A stretch of 64,000 bases of DNA from Halioglobus sp. (GCA_020443425.1 JAGRIE010000013.1:1-64000); one strand, 5' to 3'. Positions 33,472-43,908 are shown, counted from the first letter of the stretch. The notes: generated by a model not told the origin, from the letters alone. Numbers and translations are program-made.

Positions 33472-34869
33472 TCAGTGATGGAAGCCGGAAGCCTCAGATG
33501 CCGCGAGAGTGGCGTGAACGGGGTGCTGGTCGAAGAAATCCAGCGCATTCCTGATGTCTGTCAGCAACAGTGAGGCGAGATCGCGACTGACACCGTGCCG
33601 CACCAGGATGCGCTGGATGGCTATCGATTCGCAGTTGGACGGCAGTGCGTAGGCTGGAACCTGCCAGCCGCGGGCGCGCAGGCGGTTGGCCAGGTCGTAG
33701 AGGTTGTAGCCGGGGTCCTCGCCCGGCTTGATGCGCCAGCACAGTGACGGGATGCCGCGATCCATGGCGCCATCGTAGAGTATTTCAAAGGGGCCGAGTT
33801 TGGCGATCTCTGCGGCGAGGAATTGCGCGGTGTCGTAGCAGGCGGTGTGAATCCTGCGGTAACCCTCTGTGCCCAGGCGCAGGAAGTTGTAGTACTGGCA
33901 GGCGACCTGTCCTCCGGGGCGGGAAAAATTAAGCGCGATATCACGCATATTGCCGCCCAGGTAGTTGACCCAGAAAATGAGCTCCTCCGGCAGGTCCGTT
34001 GCCTCGCGCCAGATCACCCAGCCGACACCCAGTGGCGCCAGCCCGAATTTGTGTCCGGAGGCGTTGATGGATTTTACCCGCGGCAGCCGGAAATCCCACA
34101 CCAGATCCGGGGCACAGAAGGGGGCGAGAAAGCCGCCGCTGGCACCGTCCACATGGATGGGGATATCGAGGCCGGTATCGCGCTGTAACTGGTCCAGGGC
34201 GTCGGACACAGCCGCCACCGGTTCATACTCGCCGGTGAAGGTCACGCCAAGAGTGGGTACGACGCCAATTGTGTTCTCGTCACAGCGCGCCAGCACCTCC
34301 TCCGGCGTCATCAGCATGCGTCCCTCTTCCATAGGGATTTCGCGGTGCTCGACATCCCAGTAGCGGGTAAATTTATGCCAGCAGATTTGCACCGGGCCGG
34401 TGATCAGGTTGGGCTTGTCAGTGGGCTTGCCCTCGGCCTTGCGCCGGGCCTCCCAGCGTCGTTTCATCGCCATGCCGCCCAGCATGGCCGCCTCGCTGGA
34501 GCCGGTGGTTGAGCAGCCCACGGCATTGTCGCCGGCTGGGGAGTGCCACAGGTCTGACAGCATATGTACGCAGCGCGATTCGATTTCGGCAATCTGCGGG
34601 TATTCGTCCTTGTCGACAATGTTCTTGTCGATGCACTCATCCATCAGCTTATGGACTTCCGGCTCTTCCCAGGTCTGGCAGAAGGTGGCCAGGTTCTGGC
34701 GTGCGTTGCCGTCCAGCATCAACTCGTCGTGCACCACGGTGTAGGCGTGGCGCGGATCCAGCTGCTGCTCGGGAAACTTGTATTTCGGCATGGAGACGCT
34801 GAGGTCGGAGGAGGCGTAGATATCGTCCGCCAGTTTATCGCGGACAGAGTCTTTGTCGTGCAGGGCCAT
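33472..34869 (-). CDS. gadB: Glutamate decarboxylase
   Basis: This 465-aa protein has length and features of bacterial GadA/GadB (466 aa). These include the PLP-binding lysine in [10 protein letters not shown] (Lys274), the substrate-side [14 protein letters not shown] and [13 protein letters not shown] motifs, and the C-terminal segment that in E. coli gates the site by pH, here ending SGFHH like the TKHT-type end of GadB. It converts glutamate to GABA with proton consumption and is a classic acid-resistance enzyme. No GadC antiporter is in the window, so a GABA-metabolic role is equally possible. It begins 5 bp after the methyltransferase-like gene stops, which suggests translational coupling. 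Confidence 0.92.
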   Translation of the reverse strand: MALHDKDSVRDKLADDIYASSDLSVSMPKYKFPEQQLDPRHAYTVVHDELMLDGNARQNLATFCQTWEEPEVHKLMDECIDKNIVDKDEYPQIAEIESRCVHMLSDLWHSPAGDNAVGCSTTGSSEAAMLGGMAMKRRWEARRKAEGKPTDKPNLITGPVQICWHKFTRYWDVEHREIPMEEGRMLMTPEEVLARCDENTIGVVPTLGVTFTGEYEPVAAVSDALDQLQRDTGLDIPIHVDGASGGFLAPFCAPDLVWDFRLPRVKSINASGHKFGLAPLGVGWVIWREATDLPEELIFWVNYLGGNMRDIALNFSRPGGQVACQYYNFLRLGTEGYRRIHTACYDTAQFLAAEIAKLGPFEILYDGAMDRGIPSLCWRIKPGEDPGYNLYDLANRLRARGWQVPAYALPSNCESIAIQRILVRHGVSRDLASLLLTDIRNALDFFDQHPVHATLAASEASGFHH

Positions 34870-34874
34870 CGTGT

Positions 34875-35465
34875 CTATTCCTGTGGGGTGTGCTGCCGAT
34901 GCAGCAGTAACTCAAGCCGGCTGTCCGGCAGCAGAACACTGCGTTCGACCTGGAAGCATCCAAGCAGGGCTGTCAATTCGCGTTGACTGTGCGGCGCGTA
35001 TCCGGGCGGTGTTGAGCGCCTGTTCCTGACCTTCAGTGTATCTTTGTGTTTGATTCCGTAGATGTGGTTTAACTGCGGCAGTTTGCGGTTGTGCACGGAG
35101 AACGCGTGCGCTACTGCACTCGCTTTCAAATACGGCTGCAGCACCGACAAAAACGTCTTCAGCGTGTCGCTGTCGAGAAAGTTGAACAGGTCCCAGAACA
35201 GGCAGAGATCGAAACGGGTGTCCTGCGGAAATGTCAGCAGTGCCTGTAACTGCTGCCGCCGGCTGGCGCTGGCGTCTTCGCCGGTGTCCAGCGGCAGTGC
35301 TGACAGCACATCGATGAAATGCAGCTTACAGCGGTAGTCGGAAAAAAAATCCACAGTCTCCGGCAAGGCGGCACCAACGTGGAAAACGGTGAGCCCCTGC
35401 TCGGCATCAAACCGCTGGAACAGGGTGGGGAGCAGTTTTGAAATCTGTGTCGATGAGGTAGGCAA
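34875..35465 (-). CDS. SAM-methyltransferase-like protein, uncertain function
   Basis: This 196-aa protein has a Rossmann-like pattern: strand plus loop [16 protein letters not shown], then acidic FIDVLSALP, then [14 protein letters not shown], the strand-4 motif of class I methyltransferases. No clear target-binding domain is present. It sits between bactofilin (61 bp upstream) and GadB (5 bp downstream) on the same strand, an order that points to one operon. Whether it is catalytically active is unclear because the glycine loop is weak (HVGAALPE rather than GxGxG). Confidence 0.55.
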   Translation of the reverse strand: MPTSSTQISKLLPTLFQRFDAEQGLTVFHVGAALPETVDFFSDYRCKLHFIDVLSALPLDTGEDASASRRQQLQALLTFPQDTRFDLCLFWDLFNFLDSDTLKTFLSVLQPYLKASAVAHAFSVHNRKLPQLNHIYGIKHKDTLKVRNRRSTPPGYAPHSQRELTALLGCFQVERSVLLPDSRLELLLHRQHTPQE

Positions 35466-35526
35466 GACGGGACCGCGAAAGCCGGAATCCGCTATTGATC
35501 AACTGTTCGCAGTGGCAAAACGGCCG

Positions 35527-36063
35527 TCAAACGCTTTTCAAATCGAGACCAGACGCCTTGAGCTGTGGAGTGGAGGACGGTCCTGACTGGTGAGGTACCA
35601 CCGGTGCCTTGCTGCCGCTGGCTTCGGCCGGGTCCATGTCGATGCTGCCCTTGAACATGGCGCCATCCTCCAGCGTGACCCTGGGCGCGATGATATTGCC
35701 ATGCACATTGCCCGATTTGGAGATGATGACCTTTTCCTTGCCGGTGATGTCGCCGGTCACCTTGCCATTGATCTGGATCACCTTGGCGTGCACGTCGGCA
35801 TACACTTCACCGGATTCCCCGATCGAAACCTGGTTGCCCTGCAGGTTGATCTTGCCCTCAACACGCCCCTGGACGAGAAGATCCTCCTCGCCGGTCACTT
35901 CGCCTTTGATAACGATGCTTGGTCCAATCATTGCCGTATTCCTCGCAGGTACAGGGGTAGCGTTTGCAGTGTCGGTGTGGGAATGGGGTGCAGCAGATTC
36001 CTGAGCTGGCGCTGGCGTTGTAGCTGCAGCCGCCGCCTTTTTTTTCCTGGTTCGATCAAACAT
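35527..36063 (-). CDS. Bactofilin (polymer-forming cytoskeletal protein)
   Basis: This 178-aa protein has a central bactofilin domain (about residues 42-140) of short beta-helix turns, with the family pattern GPSIVIKGEVTGEEDLLVQG, GKINLQGNQVSIGESG and GNVHGNIIAPRVTLEDGA. The flanking tails are Pro/Ala/Ser-rich and disordered, as usual. Bactofilins polymerise without nucleotide and localise polar or stalk structures and cell-wall enzymes. I chose the ATG at 36063, with GGGGAC 7 nt before it, rather than ATGs at 36078 and 36099. It is the first gene of a run with the methyltransferase-like protein and GadB. Confidence 0.88.
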   Translation of the reverse strand: MFDRTRKKKAAAAATTPAPAQESAAPHSHTDTANATPVPARNTAMIGPSIVIKGEVTGEEDLLVQGRVEGKINLQGNQVSIGESGEVYADVHAKVIQINGKVTGDITGKEKVIISKSGNVHGNIIAPRVTLEDGAMFKGSIDMDPAEASGSKAPVVPHQSGPSSTPQLKASGLDLKSV

Positions 36064-36253
36064 ATCAATCGTCCCCATAAAATGAGTCTGGCCAGACATG
36101 CTACCAGTCTGCCGCCAGATTCACCAGTACCCCGATTGGGGATAACAGGCGGGGACTGCCCGTTTCGCGTCAGGTCGAGATTGATTTGTCTCGATGAATG
36201 CACTACGTTTACGCAGATTTATTTGTTCCGTTATTCCGTTAGAGGACGCTGTA

Positions 36254-36916
36254 ATGTTGAAACGTATTTTAGTTCCCATGCTGGTTGCGCTGTTAGCGGC
36301 TTGCGCCAACCCGCAGAGCAAGCTGCCAGCGGTCAGCTCTGACGGCCTTCACCTCGTGCCGGACACCACCCTGGCCGCCGTTTACCTGAAACCCGGTGCG
36401 GACCTGGGCCAGTACGACAAGATCGCATTGCTCGAGGCCTATGTGTCCTTCGCCAAGAACTGGCAGCGCAATTACAATGAAGAGGCCACTTTTGAGGATC
36501 AGGTCAGTGACAAGGACATGCAGAAGATCCGCCAGAATGTGGCCAAACAGTTCGGCATTGAATTCACCAAGGTGCTGACCGCGGATGGTCGCGAGTTTGT
36601 TACAACAGGAGGCACCGGCGTCCTGATCCTGCGTCCCGCCATTATCGACCTGCGTATTACCGCGCCCGATATCATGACGCCCGGGATGGAGACGACATTC
36701 GTCGCCAGCACCGGCAGCATGACGCTGTACCTGGAAATGCTGGACGGCAAGACGGGTGATCTTATCGCCCGCGTGATCGACCCCGAAGCGGCCAACCCGG
36801 GCGGCGTCGCAGAAGTGGCCAACAGTGTCACCAATACTGCGGATTTTGACCGTATCGTGGAGCGCTGGGCGCAGCTGCTGAACGCGCATCTGGCGCGCCT
36901 GACGGCGAAGTCCTGA
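36254..36916 (+). CDS. DUF3313 family lipoprotein
   Basis: This 220-aa protein has a lipoprotein signal (lipobox LLAAC) and a body matching DUF3313: LVPDTTLAAVYLKPGADLGQYDKIALLEAYVSF, then FVTTGGTGVLILRPAIIDL and a C-terminal DFDRIVERWAQLL. The ATG at 36254 has GAGGA 8 nt upstream and begins the signal peptide. The family is an outer-membrane or periplasmic lipoprotein of unknown function. It begins 190 bp from the divergent bactofilin gene. Confidence 0.8.
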   Translation: MLKRILVPMLVALLAACANPQSKLPAVSSDGLHLVPDTTLAAVYLKPGADLGQYDKIALLEAYVSFAKNWQRNYNEEATFEDQVSDKDMQKIRQNVAKQFGIEFTKVLTADGREFVTTGGTGVLILRPAIIDLRITAPDIMTPGMETTFVASTGSMTLYLEMLDGKTGDLIARVIDPEAANPGGVAEVANSVTNTADFDRIVERWAQLLNAHLARLTAKS

Positions 36917-36982
36917 TCACGGGAAGATGTCACGGCTCCTGCGCAGTGACATCACCGGTGTGACCACGCAGGTGCACTGCGC

Positions 36983-38248
36983 GTGAGTGAAGAGATTCGC
37001 ATCCGCGACCTGGCCAGCCCTGAGCTCACCGAACTGCAGCTCGGGGCACTGGCCTATGCCGACACCCTCGATATCGACCTGAGCAGCCCGGGTATCCTGG
37101 CTGAGGCGCAGCGCGAAACCGGGCTTGCGGACTTCGGGCCGCCCGGGTTCCTGCAGCGGCTGGACCTGCTGTGCGATGAGTGGAACGATGATGCCGGGCT
37201 GACCAATCTCGGCCGACTCTCACTGCGCAACAAGCTGTTGCAACACGCCCGCAGTCGACTGCTGATCCACGATGTGCTCAGTCGCCACCCCGAGATTCAC
37301 GAGGTGGAGATCACCGCCCCCCTGATTGTTGCGGGCCTGCCCCGCTCGGGGACCACCCACTTGCTCAACCTGATGGCCGCTGATTCGCGGCTGCGGGCGC
37401 TGCCGTTGTGGGAGTCTTATGAACCGGTGCCCCGGCCCGGCGAGCAGGCGGGCAGTGATGGTGTCGACCCGCGTTACCAGCGCTGTGCGGACCAGTGGCA
37501 GATGATGCAGTCGATGACGCCGCTGCTGGCGGCCATGCACCCGATGAATCCCGATCACATCCACGAGGAGCTGGAGTTGATGGGGCCGGACTTCGCCTCC
37601 TACAACTACGAGTGGCTCAGTGTGTCGCCGCGCTGGCGCGATCACTACTACGCCAGCGACCAGACGCCGCACTATGAGTACCTGAAAACCGTATTGAAGA
37701 TACTCACCTGGCAGGATGGCGACCACTCCGGCAGCGCCACGCGCTGGGTCCTGAAATGCCCGCAGCACCTGGAACAGCTCGGTGTGCTGCAGCGCGTATT
37801 CCCCGATGCCACCGTGGCCATCACGCACCGCGACCCGGTGTCTGTGATCCAGTCGGCGATCACCATGCTCGGTTACGGGCAGCGCATCAACCGCAAACAG
37901 GTGGGACTCGACGGCCTGGCCAGCTACTGGTCCGACCGTGTGCTGCACCTGCTTGAGGCCTGTGTCAACGACAGGCACCTGTGGTCGCCCCGGCAGAGTA
38001 TCGATGTGCTGTTCCACGAGTTTATGGCGGATGACCTCGCCATGGTCGAGCAGATCTATGCCCGTGCAGGTCTCGAGATGACTGCCGTGGCGCGGCGGCA
38101 GTTGCAGGGCTTTCTCGACGCCCATCCGCGCGGCAGGGACGGGCGCGTGGTCTATGACCTGCGCGGTGACTTCGGTGTCGACCCGGCACAGCTGCGAACG
38201 CGGTTTTCGTTTTATTTTGAGCGCTTCCCCGTCAGGGCGGAAGTGTAG
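36983..38248 (+). CDS. Sulfotransferase family protein
   Basis: This 421-aa protein with a GTG start has a PAPS-type 5' phosphosulfate loop (AGLPRSGTTHLLNLM, about residues 117-131) and a 3' phosphate-binding segment (THRDPVSVIQSAI, about residues 281-293) in a fold of the Sulfotransfer_3 type. It transfers sulfate from PAPS to an alcohol or amine. Bacterial paralogues with this length are numerous in marine gammaproteobacteria and act on steroids, lipids or natural products. The acceptor cannot be read. It is 19 bp upstream of an alkylsulfatase-like gene, so the two probably work on opposite directions of the same sulfate ester or on linked steps. Confidence 0.88.
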   Translation: MSEEIRIRDLASPELTELQLGALAYADTLDIDLSSPGILAEAQRETGLADFGPPGFLQRLDLLCDEWNDDAGLTNLGRLSLRNKLLQHARSRLLIHDVLSRHPEIHEVEITAPLIVAGLPRSGTTHLLNLMAADSRLRALPLWESYEPVPRPGEQAGSDGVDPRYQRCADQWQMMQSMTPLLAAMHPMNPDHIHEELELMGPDFASYNYEWLSVSPRWRDHYYASDQTPHYEYLKTVLKILTWQDGDHSGSATRWVLKCPQHLEQLGVLQRVFPDATVAITHRDPVSVIQSAITMLGYGQRINRKQVGLDGLASYWSDRVLHLLEACVNDRHLWSPRQSIDVLFHEFMADDLAMVEQIYARAGLEMTAVARRQLQGFLDAHPRGRDGRVVYDLRGDFGVDPAQLRTRFSFYFERFPVRAEV

Positions 38249-38267
38249 TCCTGCACCAGGTGAGCCA

Positions 38268-39524
38268 ATGAGACAGCCGATTTACAAAACCCGTCCGGTA
38301 GAGCCCAATCCCGCCCGCTTCGGTGGCCAGCGTATCAATGACTTCATTGTGATGTCCGAGGGGTTTTCCAACTGCTACCTGTTGCAGACTCCCGCCGGCA
38401 GTATCCAGGTCAACGCCGGCATGGGGATCGAGGCCCCCGTGCACAGGCACAATTTCGATGCCTTTTCCCCGGCGCCGCTGCGCTATCTGGTCCTGACCCA
38501 GGGGCATGTCGATCACGTCGGTGGCGTAGCCTATTTCCGCGAGCACAACCCCGGCCTGACGGTGATCGCGCAATCGGGCAATACCGAACACCAGGCCTAC
38601 GACAGCCGGCTGGCGGCGTTTCGTGGCAACCGCTCTGCATTTGCGTTCACAGACAAATTTGCCAGTGCCTTCGAGCACTATGGCGAGCAGGGGCTAACCG
38701 ATTTTCCGGCGCAGGATGTACCGCAGCCGGATATCCTGGTGGATGACCGCCACACATTCTCACTGGGTGGCCTCGATGTCGAGCTGATTGCGGTCGCCGG
38801 CGCGGAGACCAACGATTCCCTCGTCGTGTGGCTGCCACAACACAAGATCTGCCTGACCGGGAACCTGTTCGGATGCCCGTTCGGGCATTTCCCGAACCTG
38901 GTGACCATCCGCGGTGATCGCTACCGGGATGCCCTGACGGTCGCTGCGGCGGTGCAGGTGGTGCTGGACCTGGGCGCGGAGACTATTTTGTACGGCCACC
39001 ACGCACCGGTACAGGGCCGGGAGCTGATTGCCAGTGAACTGACTGTGCTGCGCGACGCTATCCTCTATGTGCACGATGAAACGGTCAGGGGCATGAACGA
39101 GGGCACACCACTGCCGACCCTGATGGCCGAGATCCGGCTGCCGCCGGAACTGGAAGTGGGGGAGGGTTACGGCAAGGTGTCCTGGAGTGTGCGCGCGATC
39201 TGGGAGAACTACGCGGGCTGGTTCAAGCACGAATCCACCACTGAACTCTACCCCCAGCCGCGCAGCGCCGTGAACAGCGATCTGGTCGAGCTGGCCGGGG
39301 GTGCGCAGCGGATTGTGGCGAGGGCGCAGGAAAAACTGGCAGACGGACAGTATGTTGAGGCGCTGCATCTGCTGGATATCGTGCTGCCGGCGCAGCCACC
39401 GCTGCCCGATGCGATACACGCGGCGATTGCGGCGCATGAGGGCCTGCTGCAGGACAGCGCCAACTTCTGGCTGTCGTCGTGGCTGCGGAACCAGGTCAAA
39501 GTGCTGCGGGCGCAACTTCCCTGA
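38268..39524 (+). CDS. MBL-fold hydrolase with alkyl-sulfatase dimerisation domain
   Basis: This 418-aa protein has an MBL core (residues about 20-245) with QGHVDHVGG (His80, Asp82, His83) and later YGHHAPVQG. It also has the C-terminal dimerisation region of alkyl sulfatases (KVSWSVRAIWENYAGWFK, followed by about 100 helical residues with EKLADGQYVEALHLLDIVL). The usual HxHxDH has Gln78 in place of the first His (TQGHVDH), so the zinc site is altered. The family otherwise hydrolyses alkyl sulfate esters. It follows a sulfotransferase gene, and its start at 38268 was chosen because the upstream extension overlaps that gene. Catalysis with the altered site is uncertain. Confidence 0.8.
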   Translation: MRQPIYKTRPVEPNPARFGGQRINDFIVMSEGFSNCYLLQTPAGSIQVNAGMGIEAPVHRHNFDAFSPAPLRYLVLTQGHVDHVGGVAYFREHNPGLTVIAQSGNTEHQAYDSRLAAFRGNRSAFAFTDKFASAFEHYGEQGLTDFPAQDVPQPDILVDDRHTFSLGGLDVELIAVAGAETNDSLVVWLPQHKICLTGNLFGCPFGHFPNLVTIRGDRYRDALTVAAAVQVVLDLGAETILYGHHAPVQGRELIASELTVLRDAILYVHDETVRGMNEGTPLPTLMAEIRLPPELEVGEGYGKVSWSVRAIWENYAGWFKHESTTELYPQPRSAVNSDLVELAGGAQRIVARAQEKLADGQYVEALHLLDIVLPAQPPLPDAIHAAIAAHEGLLQDSANFWLSSWLRNQVKVLRAQLP

Positions 39525-39567
39525 GCGCGGGCCGCCCAAACGCGGGCCGCCCGGCTGCCGCGGTGCG

Positions 39568-40593
39568 TCAGATCACCGGCTTCGGCGGCAGGTAATCCCG
39601 CGTCAATTCCTCCGACACCTGCCACAGCTGTGCAGCCATGGCGTCATCCTGCATATAGGGCGTTTCGCCCTTGTCCACATTGCAGTCGGCAAAGTAGAAC
39701 CCGCGCACGTCAACCAGTTCGGGGCTGGTGGCCACGTAGCAGGTGGTGGCGGCGCCTTCCTCCACCGACTTCAGGAACATCCAGCCGATATATTTTGCCC
39801 CCCAGCGCTGCCATGCGGGCAGGTACTGCAGCAGGTTGGTGCCGATGACACCGGGGTGCACACTGTTGGCGGTGGCGTCCGTATGTGAAATCCGCGCCGC
39901 CAGTTCGCGGGCGCACAGGGCGTTGGCGAGCTTGGAGACGCCGTAGGCGTTCCACGGGTCGTAGTGCTGGCTGCCGTCCAGGTTGTCGAACTCAATACCC
40001 TTGTCAGCGCGGCGATGGGCGACCGAGCTGAGCATGGTGAAGCGGCCCTGCGGTGCCGCCAGCACCGGCTCGCACAGCTGGTTGATCAGTATGAAATGGC
40101 CGAGGTGGTTCACGGCAAACTGCTTTTCGACCCCGTTAACCCGTTCCAGCTCTGGCAGCGCCATGATGCCGGCATTGGTGATCAGGCCGTCGAGTGGGAT
40201 GTTCATGGCCCGGATGATCTCTGCACAGCGCACTACGGAGTCCCAGTCGGCGAGGTCGAGGAACAGCGGCGTGGTCTCGCCCTGTATGCTGGCGCAGGCC
40301 TCGTCGGCCTTGGCCTGGGTGCGCGCGATGCCGATGATGTGGGCACCGCGCAGCGCCAGCACGCGCATGGTTTCATAGCCGAGCCCGGAGTTGGCCCCGG
40401 TGATAGCGATGGTCAGGCCGCTGAGATCAAGCCCTGCGGTGACCTCCTCAGCGGTGGAGTTGCTGTCAAAAGGGCTGCGCGGTGGCTGGCGGGTGATAAT
40501 CTGCGCCAGTACCGAGGAGGGTAGGGCGCTGAGCACACCCATTGTCGCCATGTGCTGCAGAAACGTGCGGCGACAGAGTGGTGCGTATGACAT
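39568..40593 (-). CDS. Tat-signal short-chain dehydrogenase/reductase
   Basis: This 341-aa SDR has the nucleotide motif TGANSGLG (residues 65-72), NAG at about 140-142, and the catalytic YGVSK (Tyr217, Lys221). A serine in MLSSVAHRR completes the triad. The N-terminus carries a twin-arginine motif (RRTFLQ, residues 8-13) followed by a hydrophobic stretch ending SVLA, unusual for an SDR because these are mostly cytoplasmic. It is convergent with the sulfotransferase/MBL pair (43 bp gap). A periplasmic SDR would need cofactor supplied in the folded state, which Tat permits. Substrate unknown. Confidence 0.85.
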   Translation of the reverse strand: MSYAPLCRRTFLQHMATMGVLSALPSSVLAQIITRQPPRSPFDSNSTAEEVTAGLDLSGLTIAITGANSGLGYETMRVLALRGAHIIGIARTQAKADEACASIQGETTPLFLDLADWDSVVRCAEIIRAMNIPLDGLITNAGIMALPELERVNGVEKQFAVNHLGHFILINQLCEPVLAAPQGRFTMLSSVAHRRADKGIEFDNLDGSQHYDPWNAYGVSKLANALCARELAARISHTDATANSVHPGVIGTNLLQYLPAWQRWGAKYIGWMFLKSVEEGAATTCYVATSPELVDVRGFYFADCNVDKGETPYMQDDAMAAQLWQVSEELTRDYLPPKPVI

Positions 40594-40719
40594 AGTCCGG
40601 TTCTCCTGCTCACTTCAAGCTTCAGTATACGTCAGTAGCGACGTCAGTTCGCCGCCAAGCTTTGCGACATAGTGTAGACACCGCCGTCGCGCCCCCGGTG
40701 CCGGCAGCGGCCCACAGCA

Positions 40720-40761
40720 GTGACGCCGGCTGCAGTTCTGTTACACTGCCGCCCCCCCCCC
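40720..40761 (+). promoter_or_regulatory. Candidate dbpA promoter with ten-C tract at the start site
   Basis: A -35-like GTGACG (40720-40725) and a -10-like TACACT (40742-40747) are 16 nt apart. The start point 7 nt downstream would lie inside a run of ten C (40752-40761), followed by five A. Homopolymers at +1 can cause slippage during initiation. The helicase GTG start is at 40787 with GGAAGG upstream. Confidence 0.4.
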
Positions 40762-40786
40762 AAAAACACCCTGGAAGGTCTCTGCT

Positions 40787-42166
40787 GTGAGCGAACTCTC
40801 ATTCTCCAATCTGGAGTTGCCCGCGGCGCAACTCGACAACCTGGCAAGCCTGGGTTACCTAGAGATGACAGCGATACAGGCGGCGGCGCTGCCGCTGGCG
40901 CTGGCCGGCAGTGATGTCATCGGGCAGGCGAAAACCGGCAGCGGCAAGACCGCCGCGTTTGCGCTGCCACTGCTGGCGCGCCTCGATCCCCAGCAGTTCG
41001 CGCCACAGGCGCTGATCCTGTGCCCCACGCGAGAGCTGGCCTCGCAGGTGGCCAGTGAAATCCGCCGCCTGGCGCGCTACCAGGGCAATATCAAAGTGGT
41101 GACGCTGTGTGGCGGCCAGTCCATCGGCCCGCAGATCGGGTCGCTGGAGCACGGTGCGCACGTGGTCGTTGGGACGCCCGGGCGTATCCGGGATCATTTG
41201 CGCAAGGCCACGCTGTCGCTGGCCTGTGTCAACACGCTGGTACTGGATGAGGCCGATCGCATGCTGGAGATGGGCTTTGTCGAGGACATTGAGGGCATTG
41301 TTGCCGGGGCGCCGCAGGAGCGGCAAACGCTGCTGTTCTCCGCCACCTTCCCGGACAATATACAGACGCTCAGCAATCGCTTCCAGCGCGCGCCACAGCG
41401 TGTCAGCGTGCAGTCGCTGCACAGCGAACAACACATCGCCCAGCATTTTTTCATCTGCCAGAAGAGCGATCGGCTGGCGGCGCTGGTGCGCCTGCTGGAA
41501 CATTTCCGGCCCGCCTCGGCAGTGGTGTTCTGCAACACCAGGCAGTTGGTGCGCGAGGCCTGTGACTACCTCGGCCAGTGCGGGCTGCCGGCGTTGGCGC
41601 TGCACGGCGACATGGAACAGCGCGACCGCGACCAGGTGCTGATCCAGTTCAAGCACCTCAGTTGCACCATTCTGGTGGCCACGGATGTCGCCGCCCGCGG
41701 CCTCGATATTGATGACCTGCCGGCGGTGGTGAACTTTGAGCTGCCGCGCAACGCGGAGGTCTATGTACACCGTATCGGGCGCACCGGTCGCGCCGGCAAG
41801 GAGGGTATCGCGCTCAGCCTGTTCGCCGACTCCGAGCGCTACAAACTGCAGGCTATCGGTGACTACCTGCAGCGTGAACTGGCATTCGATGCGATTGAGC
41901 AACTGCAGCAGGGTGGTGGCGGCCTGTCGCTGCCGCCGTTTGTGACGCTGGCGATAGCGGGCGGGCGCAAGGAAAAGGTCCGCGCCGGCGACATTCTGGG
42001 CGCCTTGACAGGGGAGGCAGGCATCGACGGCAGGGCAGTGGGTAAAATTACCGTGACCGATTACGCCGCCTACGTCGCCATCGCCCGGGATGAGGCCGAC
42101 AAGGCGCTCGGGCGCCTGCTCAATGGCAGGATAAAAGGCCGCAAATTCAAGGTGCGCCGCCTGTAG
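40787..42166 (+). CDS. dbpA: ATP-dependent RNA helicase DbpA
   Basis: This 459-aa DEAD-box helicase carries all motifs: AKTGSGKT (motif I), [27 protein letters not shown] and [13 protein letters not shown]. The C-terminal RNA-binding domain, from about residue 385 with [15 protein letters not shown], is the DbpA/YxiN specificity domain that recognises 23S rRNA hairpin 92. Length matches E. coli DbpA (457 aa). It acts in 50S ribosome assembly. The start is a GTG. Confidence 0.95.
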   Translation: MSELSFSNLELPAAQLDNLASLGYLEMTAIQAAALPLALAGSDVIGQAKTGSGKTAAFALPLLARLDPQQFAPQALILCPTRELASQVASEIRRLARYQGNIKVVTLCGGQSIGPQIGSLEHGAHVVVGTPGRIRDHLRKATLSLACVNTLVLDEADRMLEMGFVEDIEGIVAGAPQERQTLLFSATFPDNIQTLSNRFQRAPQRVSVQSLHSEQHIAQHFFICQKSDRLAALVRLLEHFRPASAVVFCNTRQLVREACDYLGQCGLPALALHGDMEQRDRDQVLIQFKHLSCTILVATDVAARGLDIDDLPAVVNFELPRNAEVYVHRIGRTGRAGKEGIALSLFADSERYKLQAIGDYLQRELAFDAIEQLQQGGGGLSLPPFVTLAIAGGRKEKVRAGDILGALTGEAGIDGRAVGKITVTDYAAYVAIARDEADKALGRLLNGRIKGRKFKVRRL

Positions 42167-42293
42167 CGGCGATTTTGGATTATTACCACAGCTTGGGGTC
42201 GATTTCGCGTCGCAAAGCCTCTACAGTACGCATCCTGTTGAAAACCCCCTCGAAACCACACCGCAACCACACTCTCGTGTCAGGAATAGTCCG

Positions 42294-43907
42294 TTGATCT
42301 CTACCGCCAATATCACCATGCAGTTCGCCGCCAAGCCCCTGTTTGAAAACATCTCCGTGAAGTTCGGCGACGGCAATCGCTACGGCCTGATCGGTGCCAA
42401 CGGCTGCGGCAAATCCACGTTTATGAAGATCCTCGACGGCAGCCTGGCTCCCTCGGCCGGCAATGTGTCGATCACACCGAACGAGCGCCTGGGCCGGCTG
42501 AACCAGGACCAGTTCGCCTACGAGCAGTACACCGTGATCGACACGGTGTTGATGGGGCACGAGGAACTGTGGGCGGTCAAGCAGGAGCGCGAGCGCATCT
42601 ATGCACTGCCGGAGATGTCGGAAGACGACGGTATGAAAGTCGCCGAGCTGGAAGTCCAGTTCGCGGAGATGGACGGCTACAGCGCCGAGAGTCGCGCCGG
42701 CGAGATCCTGCTGGGCGCCGGTATCGACCTGGACCTGCACTACGGCCCGATGAGCGAGGTGGCGCCGGGCTGGAAGCTGCGCGTGCTGCTGGCCCAGGCC
42801 CTGTTTTCCGACCCGGATATCCTGCTGCTGGACGAGCCCACCAACAACCTAGATATTGATACCATCCGCTGGCTGGAGGCCATGCTGAACGAGCGCAAGT
42901 GCACCATGATTATCATCTCGCACGACCGCCATTTCCTGAACGCAGTCTGCACACACATGGCTGATATCGACTACGGCGAACTGCGTGTATACCCGGGTAA
43001 TTACGACGACTTTATGATGGCATCCACCGCTGCGCGTGAGCGGCTGCAGGCACAGAACGCGAAAAAGAGCGCTGAAATCGCCGATCTGCAGCAGTTCGTC
43101 AGCCGCTTCTCCGCCAACGCCTCCAAGGCCAAGCAGGCCACCTCGCGCGCCAAGCGTATCGAGAAGATCAAGCTGGACGATATCAAGCCATCGAGCCGCG
43201 TCAGCCCGTATATCCGCTTCAAGCAGGAAAAGAAACTGCACCGCCAGGCGCTGGTGCTGGACAAACTGGGACACGGTTTTGACGAGGGCCCGCTGTTCGA
43301 AAAGGGCAGTATGATACTGGAGGCGGGGGCCAGGCTGGCAGTGATCGGCGAGAACGGCGCCGGCAAGACCACGCTCCTGCGCTGCCTGATGAATGAGCTG
43401 ACACCCGACAGCGGCAGTGTAAAGTGGGCGGAAAACGCCACCCTGGGTTACTGCCCGCAGGACAGCACGCGGGAATTTGACAGCGACCTGAACCTGTTTG
43501 ACTGGATGAGCCAGTGGCGCAAGCCCAGCCACGATGACCAGATTGTGCGCGCCACCCTGGGCCGCCTGCTGTTCTCATCCGACGATTTCAAAAAGCAGGT
43601 GAAAGTCTGTTCCGGGGGTGAGAAGAACCGCCTGCTGTTCGGTCGCCTGATGATGATGGACACCAATGTGCTGCTGCTGGACGAGCCGACCAACCATCTC
43701 GACATGGAGTCCATTGAGGCGCTGAACCTGGCGCTGGAACACTATGATGGCACCCTGATCTTCGTCAGCCACGACCGCGAGTTCGTGTCGTCGCTGGCGA
43801 CGCGCATTATCGATATCAAGGACGGCGCGCTGGTGGATTTCCAGGGCACCTACGAGGAGTACCTGGCCAGCCAGCAGGAAGCGGCACGGCTGGCCTCGGC
43901 GTCCTGA
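42294..43907 (+). CDS. ybiT: ABC-F ATPase YbiT
   Basis: This 537-aa soluble protein has two ABC ATPase domains (Walker [10 protein letters not shown] near residue 35 and GENGAGKTT near 353). The linker contains the [20 protein letters not shown] motif, and sequence similarity to E. coli YbiT (530 aa) runs along the full length, including [28 protein letters not shown]. The first signature is degenerate ([11 protein letters not shown]) as in YbiT; the second is [12 protein letters not shown] proteins act on ribosomes to relieve stalling. The start is a TTG in the right place for the family. Confidence 0.92.
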   Translation: MISTANITMQFAAKPLFENISVKFGDGNRYGLIGANGCGKSTFMKILDGSLAPSAGNVSITPNERLGRLNQDQFAYEQYTVIDTVLMGHEELWAVKQERERIYALPEMSEDDGMKVAELEVQFAEMDGYSAESRAGEILLGAGIDLDLHYGPMSEVAPGWKLRVLLAQALFSDPDILLLDEPTNNLDIDTIRWLEAMLNERKCTMIIISHDRHFLNAVCTHMADIDYGELRVYPGNYDDFMMASTAARERLQAQNAKKSAEIADLQQFVSRFSANASKAKQATSRAKRIEKIKLDDIKPSSRVSPYIRFKQEKKLHRQALVLDKLGHGFDEGPLFEKGSMILEAGARLAVIGENGAGKTTLLRCLMNELTPDSGSVKWAENATLGYCPQDSTREFDSDLNLFDWMSQWRKPSHDDQIVRATLGRLLFSSDDFKKQVKVCSGGEKNRLLFGRLMMMDTNVLLLDEPTNHLDMESIEALNLALEHYDGTLIFVSHDREFVSSLATRIIDIKDGALVDFQGTYEEYLASQQEAARLASAS

Positions 43908-43908
43908 G

